NCBI GenBank assembly: GCA_023429135.1
Contig: JAEYWD010000119.1
Coordinates: forward strand, 1-64,000
DNA: 64,000 nt
Reading direction: 5' to 3'
Source: Bacteroidota bacterium
GTDB taxonomy: Bacteria; Bacteroidota; Bacteroidia; Bacteroidales; JAAUTT01
Made by a program: the position numbers and the translations under genes. The notes beneath the pieces were generated by a model. The model was not told where the DNA came from. It ran no database searches and saw only the letters and a program-made list of their open reading frames with translations. Of this stretch, positions 25,596 to 32,338 are shown piece by piece. Position 1 is the stretch's first letter. Each line of letters starts with the position of its first letter.

Positions 25596-26210
25596 ATGGA
25601 CGCATCCTTCGATTTTACCAAATACCTGGCCTATATAGAAGCCAAAGGAAAAGAACTCCTGAACCCAAACTTCAAGGTATTCCCCGAAGACTACGAGATC
25701 ATTTTCCGGCTGCTGGTTTACTTTCTTAAAGACCTTAAAAACGCTGAAAAGTATGGTTTGTCCTTCCGTAAAGGATTGTTAATAACCGGCCCAGTTGGGT
25801 GCGGCAAAACATCCCTCATGAATCTCATTAAACTGACTCTTCCTCCGGAGCAAAGATATGTTGTGAAATCCTGCCGGGAAGTTAGTTTCGAGTTCATCCA
25901 GGAAGGTTATACAATCATTCGCAAATACAGCAATCTGTCTTTTAAGAATGATATCCCGAGAGTTTATTGTTTCGACGACCTCGGTACCGAAAACAGCCTT
26001 AAATATTTTGGGAACGACTGCAATGTAATGGCCGAGATTCTTCTTTCCAGGTACGACCTTTTTGTAACAAGGAGAATGCTCACCCATATTACAACCAACC
26101 TCAATAGCAGCGAAATCGAAGAAATCTATGGGACTCGTGTTCGTAGTCGATTACGAGAGCAATTCAACCTTATTGCCTTCAGCGAAACCGCAAAAGACAA
26201 ACGTCAATGA
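25596..26210 (+). CDS. DnaC-like AAA+ ATPase (putative helicase loader)
   Basis: A 204-residue AAA+ ATPase: Walker A GPVGCGKTS (about residues 66-74), Walker B VYCFDDLG (~128-135), sensor-1 ITTNLN (~167-172) and an arginine-rich end of the domain (GTRVRSRLREQFNLIAF). The compact size and motif set match DnaC/IstB-like loaders, which place the replicative helicase at an origin. It follows the initiator-like gene, as lambda P follows O. No IS transposase is nearby, so an IstB role is unlikely. Replication of the element is the inferred job. Confidence 0.8.
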   Translation: MDASFDFTKYLAYIEAKGKELLNPNFKVFPEDYEIIFRLLVYFLKDLKNAEKYGLSFRKGLLITGPVGCGKTSLMNLIKLTLPPEQRYVVKSCREVSFEFIQEGYTIIRKYSNLSFKNDIPRVYCFDDLGTENSLKYFGNDCNVMAEILLSRYDLFVTRRMLTHITTNLNSSEIEEIYGTRVRSRLREQFNLIAFSETAKDKRQ

Positions 26211-26267
26211 TATGTTTTAAACAGGCTGTTAATCCAAACTATTCGGATTTGATCAGCACTCGAATCG

Positions 26268-26434
26268 GAGCCCGGCGAAGCCGTAGACCTAAATTCCTTG
26301 CTAGCGGAAAGCCGTTCAAGTGAATTGCGCAGCAATCGACGAAGTCAACGCGAGGCACGAGCCGGAACGCGTTCTTTCCGCTAAGGATTCTTTGCCTCCT
26401 TTCTTTTCCCAAAGAAAGGAGGAGAAATGGCTGT
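26268..26434. repeat. dispersed repeat B, copy 1
   Basis: The sequence from GGCGAAGCC through AATTCCTTGCT, GCGGAAAGCCGTTCAAGTG, CGAGGCACGAGCCGGAACGC and the TTTCTTTTCCCAAAGAAA hairpin is repeated almost exactly at 32056-32200. This copy carries about 25 extra bases (near 26323-26348). It holds two nested hairpins (AGCGGAAAG/CTTTCCGCT and CTTTC/GAAAG). No gene lies in 26211-26472. Confidence 0.75.
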
Positions 26435-26472
26435 TCAAATAATTTTTCTGTTTAATATTAATTACTAATCAA

Positions 26473-27108
26473 ATGAAAGCACCTTCTTTCGAAACCATCT
26501 ACAAAGCCCTAAAATTCAAATGCTATCACATTTTCGAAGCTGACACCAAACCCTATAACCTTAACATCATCGGAGTTCGTAACAACAACCGCAAACCCAA
26601 TTCCTTTGATGATTGGATTGTTGTCATGTGGAAATACAAAGGCCAATGGACTTTCAAATCATATCAGGCAACCACCGATCCAGGGTTATACTACTTATGG
26701 CATCCTTCATGCCCTTCAGGCACTGCTATCCTTAAAGAAGGTCATTACCTTAACAGCTTCAAATTAGGTTTACATAGGGGTATATATAAAGCACTGGTGC
26801 AAGCCAAGCCATTAACAGTTATCAGGGATTATAACCGCGACAGCTTTTTGGATTACAGCTCAGGAAAAGTAGAAACCGGAATGTTCGGAATTAATATTCA
26901 TGGTGCAAAACAATCTGGAGCAACCATTAATGTCAATCAATGGTCGGCCGGGTGCCAGGTCTTTGCCAATTCAGAAGATTATTATGAATTCATTTCTATA
27001 TGCACCAAAGCCGAAAAATTCTGGGGAAATAGCTTCAGCTATACCCTATTGAACCATACAGATCTGTTGGGTTTTAAAAATGCACATTGTAATTGGTTTA
27101 TTCGATAA
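26473..27108 (+). CDS. L,D-transpeptidase-like (YkuD-type) peptidoglycan protein, tentative
   Basis: A 211-residue protein without an obvious signal peptide. Its central part ends in GINIHGAKQS...VNQWSAGCQVF, which has the His-x(n)-Ser-x-Gly-Cys arrangement of L,D-transpeptidase catalytic domains (conserved His then SxGC). Such enzymes cross-link or modify peptidoglycan; on phages and mobile elements similar proteins act in cell-wall passage. The gap to the next gene is 125 bp with no visible terminator. The catalytic motif is clear, but the overall family is less certain. Confidence 0.6.
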   Translation: MKAPSFETIYKALKFKCYHIFEADTKPYNLNIIGVRNNNRKPNSFDDWIVVMWKYKGQWTFKSYQATTDPGLYYLWHPSCPSGTAILKEGHYLNSFKLGLHRGIYKALVQAKPLTVIRDYNRDSFLDYSSGKVETGMFGINIHGAKQSGATINVNQWSAGCQVFANSEDYYEFISICTKAEKFWGNSFSYTLLNHTDLLGFKNAHCNWFIR

Positions 27109-27232
27109 TTTTAGAGTAATTGCACTGAATTAGGTTCTTAACATGGGTTTGGGAGTTGGTTCTATACCCATAAACATTGTATATGTGAAACGTTATGGGC
27201 ATATACTGTCTGCTTGAAAAAGTCAAAGCAAA

Positions 27233-27898
27233 ATGTGTAATATTACTGTTATTTCAACGTATCATACAGAAAGGGGCAAATGCAATTCCGATGAATTGTA
27301 TAAGATTATCAAATCTATTAATCCAGAGGTGATTTTTGAAGAATTGCCCATTAGCTTATTTAATATTATTTACAATGGTAATTTGCCCACATTACCTTCT
27401 GATGCTCCCCTTGAATTAAAATGTGTCAAAAAATATCTGCAAGACCATTACACGAAACATTTCCCCGTAGATCTTGACTCAAATCCAAACCTATCTAAAG
27501 ATGAAAATTTCATGTTTAGCACATTCGCAAAAAATGAAGATTATAAAAAGTTAGAAAGTGAGTTTTACCTAGTCTTAACGAAAGAAGGTTTGGATTTTCT
27601 CAATAGCGATGAATATCTTGATTTTTTGGAAAGAAAAAATTCTTTAGAAAGGAGAATTTTGGAATCCGCAATAAACCATAAAAAATTACTCGATACATAT
27701 AAAATATTTTACGAGAAGATTGACAAGAGAGAAAATGCAATGCTTCAAAATATTTATAACTATAGTAGAGAAAATCTGTTTAAAAGTGCGGTGTTTTTAC
27801 TCGGTTCAGGCCATAGGAAATCATTAATAAAGAAGATCTTACAGTACCAGGAACAATCAGAAATTAAACTGAATTGGACGATATTTAATTGCAAATAG
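27233..27898 (+). CDS. hypothetical protein, possible TraB/Tiki-superfamily fold
   Basis: A 221-residue cytoplasmic protein. The N-terminus has HTERGKCNSDELYKIIKSIN followed by PEVIFEELP, and the C-terminus has RENAMLQNIYNYS followed by VFLLGSGHRKSLIKKI. A GxH-type motif at each end with an early conserved Glu is the hallmark of the TraB/Tiki/EreA-like superfamily, which includes pheromone-shutdown proteins and hydrolases. The substrate is unknown. AT-rich codon use and the mobile neighbourhood suggest recent transfer. The assignment is by pattern only. Confidence 0.55.
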   Translation: MCNITVISTYHTERGKCNSDELYKIIKSINPEVIFEELPISLFNIIYNGNLPTLPSDAPLELKCVKKYLQDHYTKHFPVDLDSNPNLSKDENFMFSTFAKNEDYKKLESEFYLVLTKEGLDFLNSDEYLDFLERKNSLERRILESAINHKKLLDTYKIFYEKIDKRENAMLQNIYNYSRENLFKSAVFLLGSGHRKSLIKKILQYQEQSEIKLNWTIFNCK

Positions 27899-28014
27899 AA
27901 ACCAGCCTCTAAAACTGTTCTAAGAATAAAGCATTATCATTTATTTTTATTTTAACTAACTGTATTTAGAGAATCTGAACTGTTAACTAATGAAGTCTTT
28001 AATGTTTTGTTTTA

Positions 28015-28566
28015 TCACTTTAAAAGGCTTTTCATTTTCCTCCATTCCCATGGTGGAAGCGCATTCATTAAACTCCATAACCCTTTTCCCTCCTTCCTCG
28101 CCATTTCTTCCGCTTTCGTCATCTCAGGGTCACTCGAATACTTCTTATAATGCCATGCATACCCTTCCCTAACCTCAAGCAGGTTAATATTCACCCCTTC
28201 AACAAACAGCGTTCCGATAGTCCTTCCGTATTTGTCAACCCCGTTGGGCAACACTCTTACATTTTTATGCATATACCGATTCAAAAACTCCTTTGCCTCA
28301 AATCCAAATTCCTGATCCATTTCCGGTGCATCAATCCCATCCATCCTTATTTTTAAATTCCCCTCCGAAGTTTGTAATACAAAAGTATCACCATCAATAA
28401 TACGTAAAATACTACCCATTAAAGGCTTTACACTAAAGTCTTGGCTCTTGATTCTTGATACTTGATACTGTTCCAAAGTATCCCCATCAATAACCCTCAA
28501 AATTTTACCCTCATAAGGCTCTAAATTGAGGCTAACCACTGTCAAAAGAATCAATAAACTTTTCAT
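28015..28566 (-). CDS. thermonuclease-like (SNase) protein with internal duplication
   Basis: A 183-residue protein with a signal peptide-like N-terminus (MKSLLILLTVVSLN) and a staphylococcal-nuclease domain: IDGDT, RMDGIDAPEM (catalytic Arg/Asp), KEFLNRYM, VDKYGRTIGTLFVEG and the terminal GLWS. It would degrade DNA or RNA outside the cytoplasm. The first beta segment is duplicated: ILRVIDGDT and ILRIIDGDT lie exactly 31 residues apart. The DNA between the copies contains a heptad repeat (CTTGATT, CTTGATA, CTTGATA). The second copy leads into the intact domain, so activity is probably retained. Confidence 0.85.
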   Translation of the reverse strand: MKSLLILLTVVSLNLEPYEGKILRVIDGDTLEQYQVSRIKSQDFSVKPLMGSILRIIDGDTFVLQTSEGNLKIRMDGIDAPEMDQEFGFEAKEFLNRYMHKNVRVLPNGVDKYGRTIGTLFVEGVNINLLEVREGYAWHYKKYSSDPEMTKAEEMARKEGKGLWSLMNALPPWEWRKMKSLLK

Positions 28567-28584
28567 ATCTATACGGCTGTTAAT

Positions 28585-28665
28585 CTAATTACTCAATACT
28601 AGGTACTCAGTACTAATTTTCATTGGCTGTTTACTTACGACCTACGACTTACTACTTACGACTAA
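28585..28665. repeat. two heptad arrays between SNase and hypothetical genes
   Basis: ATTACTC, AATACTA, GGTACTC, AGTACTA near 28587, then GGCTGTT and CTTACGA, CCTACGA, CTTACTA, CTTACGA to 28662. The last unit supplies the TAG stop of the minus-strand hypothetical gene. Confidence 0.6.
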
Positions 28666-29078
28666 ATCCAGCAAATCAACATCAAATCCAAAATCCCAAT
28701 ATCCTCCCGGTCGAACAACTGGACACTTCCAAAAATCTCTTTTTGAATACCCGGAATTTTTGTTTTGAAAGTGGTATCAGCAATTTCTGACGAACAAACC
28801 TGGTCGAGTATATTTCTGAGGTAATGGCGCATTTCACATCCTGGATCCATCCAGAATAATAACTCCAATTGCAATATACCTTCTTTACTCATCCGCATCA
28901 TCCTGCAGAGCCCATCCGAAAGAAAAATCCGATCTTCCAAAATATGCCATATCAGAACTCCGGCTGATGAATAACTTGTCTCAATATCAAACATTAGCAG
29001 TTCAGGCAAATGAGTTGTTAATTCTACTTTTTGCCAATCATTCTGCAAAAATGCTTTTTGGTGGTTTGATAATTTCAT
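28662..29078 (-). CDS. hypothetical protein
   Basis: A 138-residue protein of unknown family, with no signal peptide. It contains two hydrophobic-aromatic stretches (SSAGVLIWHILEDRIFLSDG and LQLELLFWMDPG) that look like a folded beta-rich core rather than membrane helices. Its stop codon is formed by a heptad repeat, so the original C-terminus may have been replaced by repeat insertion. It precedes the SNase gene on the same strand by about 95 bp. Function cannot be assigned. Confidence 0.5.
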   Translation of the reverse strand: MKLSNHQKAFLQNDWQKVELTTHLPELLMFDIETSYSSAGVLIWHILEDRIFLSDGLCRMMRMSKEGILQLELLFWMDPGCEMRHYLRNILDQVCSSEIADTTFKTKIPGIQKEIFGSVQLFDREDIGILDLMLICWI

Positions 29079-29264
29079 TGAACAGGTAATTATTTCAAAT
29101 TATTCTTAAAGAACACCTTTCTTTTCCATGCAAACATATTTACATTTGCCCCCCTTTTATCAGGTCAAGGATGTAAGGGTATTTGTCGGGTCGGAGGTGG
29201 TCTATATGTAAATCATTCATAAACTTAATTTTGATTGTCATCAAATCTACAAAATTCTTTCGTT

Positions 29265-29284
29265 CGGTGTAATATATTACACCG
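29265..29284. promoter_or_regulatory. 20-bp perfect palindrome, probable operator of XRE gene
   Basis: CGGTGTAATATATTACACCG reads identically on both strands and ends 32 bp before the XRE-type gene. XRE repressors bind such palindromes, so autoregulation is likely. Confidence 0.65.
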
Positions 29285-29316
29285 TTTTTTCTTTAAAAAT
29301 AGCTGATTATTGCGTT

Positions 29317-29535
29317 ATGGCTACGAATAACGATTTCTTGATTGCTCTTGGTAAACGCATTGATCAGCTTAGAAAAGAAAAGAATCTTTCTTTTCAGGAG
29401 CTTGCCGATCTTAGCGAAATGGAAAAGTCAAGTCTAGTTAAGCTAACCTCTCAAGGCAACAACATAACTGTTAATACACTTTACAATATTTCCCGGGGAT
29501 TAGGCATTTCAATGAAAGATTTATTTGATTTTTAA
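29317..29535 (+). CDS. XRE-family HTH regulator
   Basis: A 72-residue single-domain Cro/C1-type DNA-binding protein: KRIDQLRKEKNLSFQELADL with the recognition helix MEKSSLVKLTSQGN and a final NTLYNISRGLGISMKDLF. It has no additional domain. A perfect 20-bp palindrome lies 32 bp upstream, suggesting autorepression. It stands at the border of the defence genes (AbiE pair convergent from the right) and may regulate part of the island. Small regulators of this kind often control restriction-modification genes (C proteins). Confidence 0.88.
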   Translation: MATNNDFLIALGKRIDQLRKEKNLSFQELADLSEMEKSSLVKLTSQGNNITVNTLYNISRGLGISMKDLFDF

Positions 29536-29652
29536 TTCTGATTAACCCTTTTTAGATGCCAATACACTAGTTGCCGATGAGAGAGAATTACTGGTTTCGA
29601 CCAAAGAAAGGAAATAGGAACATCTCCAATACCCCGTGGTGACTTACCGGAT

Positions 29653-30561
29653 TTATTTCAATGTCCCAAAAAATTGTTCCAGCTTCCAAATTCCTTCTCT
29701 AAATTTTAATGGATTTGTCTTTTTCAGTGCAAGGATATTCTTTAGCTTCCATTGTATAGATGGATAATCACTCAAATCACCTGCACAACACTTTCCCCAA
29801 TCAGGATTTCCGCTTTCGAACGAGAGTAAAAATTCTTTATCAGCATTAGTAAGGTTCTGGTTAACTTGCTCGATCAATTCAATGCGGGATGTCTCAAAAT
29901 CAGAATATTCAAACGGAACATCCGTCATTCCCTGGAATTGATTCTGAAGGGCTTGTTTCTGATCTGTTAAATGTGGCTGCAACGATTCAATAATGGGTTT
30001 ATCACTTCCTAACAGATAAAATATAAACCCATTTTTTATTTCATCAAAGGAGCCGATTTCCATATACTTATAATCAAATAGATCTCGCGGATGCTGGCGA
30101 CTTAACGCTGCAGCAATTTTCCCACCATACAACAAGGTAAATGGAACGACCTGAGCTGTGCAACTCATTTGAAACTCTGCCTGTGCTTTCTTACAAAGCG
30201 GCCAGTTTTCTACCTCTCCAATAATGCCTCGTTTGATGCCATTTACCTCTATTTTTACCATAGCATTGTCTTTTACACATAACAATTTCCAGGCAGCCGG
30301 TTTATGAACCACCCGAATGCCGGGTATAGCCTTTTCCAGTTGAGGTATCAAATCTTTCAAATGGTTGTTTATTTCCTGTAAACTCTCGTCTCTATTTTTT
30401 AGTGGGAGATAAGTCAGGTCAATATCTACCGAATACCGCGGCATATCTTTTATAAACAAATTAATAGCTGTACCTCCATGCACTGCAAAATCTTTAATCC
30501 GGTATATAAGTGGCATAATCCGGATTAAAAGTGCTACCTGTTTTTTAAACGCTTCATTCAT
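29653..30561 (-). CDS. AbiEii/AbiGii-family nucleotidyltransferase toxin
   Basis: A 302-residue protein with the nucleotidyltransferase core of AbiEii toxins: GGTAINLFIK followed by YSVDIDLTYLP (the G-G and D-x-D active-site motifs, residues ~29-50), and a helical C-terminal part. In type IV toxin-antitoxin systems AbiEii blocks growth of phage-infected cells; related MenT toxins transfer nucleotides to tRNA. Its start overlaps the stop region of the upstream AbiEi-like gene by 8 bp, the usual operon order (antitoxin first). Intact length. Confidence 0.9.
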   Translation of the reverse strand: MNEAFKKQVALLIRIMPLIYRIKDFAVHGGTAINLFIKDMPRYSVDIDLTYLPLKNRDESLQEINNHLKDLIPQLEKAIPGIRVVHKPAAWKLLCVKDNAMVKIEVNGIKRGIIGEVENWPLCKKAQAEFQMSCTAQVVPFTLLYGGKIAAALSRQHPRDLFDYKYMEIGSFDEIKNGFIFYLLGSDKPIIESLQPHLTDQKQALQNQFQGMTDVPFEYSDFETSRIELIEQVNQNLTNADKEFLLSFESGNPDWGKCCAGDLSDYPSIQWKLKNILALKKTNPLKFREGIWKLEQFFGTLK

Positions 30562-31321
30562 AGTCGTGCAATTCTTTTGGTACTGTTATTTTGTATTCCG
30601 ACAGGTAAATTCCATTTTCGGTTAACTTTTGTTTTCCTGTCCCTAATTCTATTTTGCTTCGGTCTATTCTGTCAAACCACTCATGGTTTGCTTTTTGGGC
30701 CATGTATAGGAATAGCCGTTTTACCTTTATGTTATCAGTATTTTCGAGCATTTCTTGTAACACCTCCGGCCGCATCGTGGTGAGCTGTTCCATTATATAA
30801 AAGAGATCCATATAAGCATACTGATTCGGTGCCAGTAACAGGCATTCAATAAAAGCCTGTTCCGGGACAGAGGCCAGTATTTCAACCCCCTCTTTCTTAA
30901 AGGTTGTCAATTGTGGCTTCGAAAAAACTTTTGTTGAAAAAAACTTCAATGTATGGTCAAAATCGGCATTTCTCATCCAATCAGCGATTTTTTCTTCTTT
31001 GGGATGACCTATCATCAGAACCGGTTTCCCCATGGGAACATAATGGTTGAATCCGGAAAGTTCTAATGCAGAATGTGCCCCCACATAAAATGCTTTATCC
31101 AGTTGGGTGTTATAGCTGGCCAAGGTTGCGAAGGACGAAAGCTTATCCCCGGTTCTGAACATTACACCTTTTGATAATAATGTAAACCAACCCGATTTGC
31201 GATATTGCTGCATTAATTGATCCGAATACCCATTTCTGTTCAGCCAGGAAGAAAACAAAAGTCCTCCGGTATGATGGCATTGCAACAATTGGTTTAATTT
31301 ATTTCCAGTATCTATATTCAT
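30554..31321 (-). CDS. AbiEi-like antitoxin
   Basis: A 255-residue protein with the N-terminal winged-helix of AbiEi antitoxins (NRNGYSDQLMQQYRKSGWFT, then LSKGVMFRTGD) and the long C-terminal AbiEi_3-type region (AFYVGAHSALELSGFNHYVP). It represses the operon and neutralises the AbiEii partner encoded 8 bp inside its 3' end. A TACCTTTG -7 element (minus strand, 31349-31356) lies 28 bp upstream. Together they form a complete type IV abortive-infection pair. Confidence 0.88.
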   Translation of the reverse strand: MNIDTGNKLNQLLQCHHTGGLLFSSWLNRNGYSDQLMQQYRKSGWFTLLSKGVMFRTGDKLSSFATLASYNTQLDKAFYVGAHSALELSGFNHYVPMGKPVLMIGHPKEEKIADWMRNADFDHTLKFFSTKVFSKPQLTTFKKEGVEILASVPEQAFIECLLLAPNQYAYMDLFYIMEQLTTMRPEVLQEMLENTDNIKVKRLFLYMAQKANHEWFDRIDRSKIELGTGKQKLTENGIYLSEYKITVPKELHDYE

Positions 31322-31348
31322 AATATATTATAAAGATATAAAGTCAAC

Positions 31349-31356
31349 CAAAGGTA
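31349..31356 (-). promoter_or_regulatory. -7 element of the AbiE operon
   Basis: TACCTTTG on the minus strand fits TAnnTTTG and lies about 28 bp upstream of the AbiEi start codon. No convincing -33 TTTG is seen. Confidence 0.45.
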
Positions 31357-31459
31357 TTATTTATAATCCACCTCAACAAAAAAGTTTGTGATTATTTATT
31401 AATTTCAGTTGAATATGAGTTCTCTATATATATTAAAAATATAGAATAAGGCTTGTTTT

Positions 31460-31862
31460 TCAACTAATTATTCCGCTCGATCTCTTCTCCTCTTCCAACA
31501 CCCTTCCTGTTGTTTCCTCATCCAGAGTTACCCAGGTAACGGCTCCTGAAGGATGCTTATAGCTCACCGGACTTTTAAACCTGACCACATCCTTCAGCAC
31601 CCAGGCATAGCTTCCCCAAAAATCAATCGATTCCTTTTTCGTCATGCCATCCATGCCATTTTGTTTGAATTTGCAAAGGCAATTTCAGAATTTAACTTTA
31701 TAACTTCCGCCAGTGTTGCAGTCGCAACTACAGTTCCCGACCCGGAACGGATCAAAGCAACCTCCTATCTTTTTTGTGTTCTTCGATCGTATTTCCCAGG
31801 TCTTCAATCCCTCAAGAATCATATCAATCCACGGCTTCTGTATTGGTATTGCTGATAGTGTT
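31460..31862 (-). pseudogene. decayed ASCH-domain gene (at least two frameshifts)
   Basis: Three minus-strand frames read in order reconstruct an ASCH-like domain: IPIQKPWIDMILEGLKTWEI with RSKNTKK (about 31862-31770), then LIRSGSGTVVATATLAEVIK (about 31765-31650), then FWGSYAWVLKDVVRFKSPVS followed by YKHPSGAVTWVTL (31654-31460). The family shows the same order in one frame (KPW...WEIRS, then GTxxGTA, then YAWVL...P). No start codon remains in the first frame. ASCH proteins bind RNA or modified nucleosides. Clear pseudogene; only the last 64 codons remain open. Confidence 0.75.
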
Positions 31863-31904
31863 TCCGATCAAAAAAGGAACAGGTGGCTGTTCAACATTTC
31901 AACA

Positions 31905-31998
31905 TATCAATTAACTTTCCCTTTGCTTTTCACCCAAAACCTCTTACTTTTATATTCCATTCTTAAGTAATTTGAAAACCTGTATTTTTCTAAGACTT
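31905..31998. repeat. direct repeat A, copy 1
   Basis: The stretch AACTTTCCCTTTGCTTTT through ATTCCATTCTTAAGTAA to GTATTTTTCT is repeated at 32223-32305 with a few substitutions. The two copies bracket repeat B copy 2, giving an A-B-A layout. Confidence 0.7.
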
Positions 31999-32055
31999 AC
32001 AAATTTTTAGAAACTCATTGAAGTATGCTTGTAAATTGGAACAATCTTAATTCGA

Positions 32056-32200
32056 AGCAAGGCGAAGCCTTAAACACAAATTCCTTGCTGGCGGAAAGCC
32101 GTTCAAGTGCAGGCGAGGCACGAGCCGGAACGCGTTCTTTCCGCTAAGGATTCTTTGGCTACTTTCTTTTCCCAAAGAAAGTAGGAGAAAAAGGCTGTTT
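32056..32200. repeat. dispersed repeat B, copy 2
   Basis: Near-identical to 26268-26434 apart from about 25 missing bases and scattered substitutions. It contains the same GCGGAAAG/CTTTCCGC and TTTCTTTTCCCAAAGAAA hairpins and ends in GGCTGTT like copy 1. Non-coding. Confidence 0.75.
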
Positions 32201-32222
32201 GTATGTAAAAAACCAATCAAAA

Positions 32223-32305
32223 AACTTTCCCTTTGCTTTTCCCCCAAAACATTTTACTTTTATAATCCATTCGTAAGTAAAACGAAAGCTTGTATTTTTC
32301 TTACT
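32223..32305. repeat. direct repeat A, copy 2
   Basis: Second copy of the AACTTTCCCTTTGCTTTT...GTATTTTTCT repeat. It runs straight into a heptad array (CTTACTA, CTTACGA, CTTACTA, CTTACGA; 32301-32330) that ends 9 bp before the type IIG gene. Confidence 0.7.
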
Positions 32306-32338
32306 ACTTACGACTTACTACTTACGACTTTTTCACCA

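Noticed and set aside
25596..26210. IstB of an IS21-type insertion sequence
   Set aside because: No IstA transposase or terminal repeats nearby; the initiator-like gene upstream makes a DnaC-like loader more likely.
31701..31712. TTCCGCCAG matching the bases after the tRNA-Asp acceptor as att copy
   Set aside because: Nine-base match within the decayed ASCH coding sequence; no extension on either side.
32047..32247. 66-codon minus-strand frame within repeats A/B
   Set aside because: It is wholly composed of non-coding repeat B, and the other copy of the repeat does not keep the frame open.
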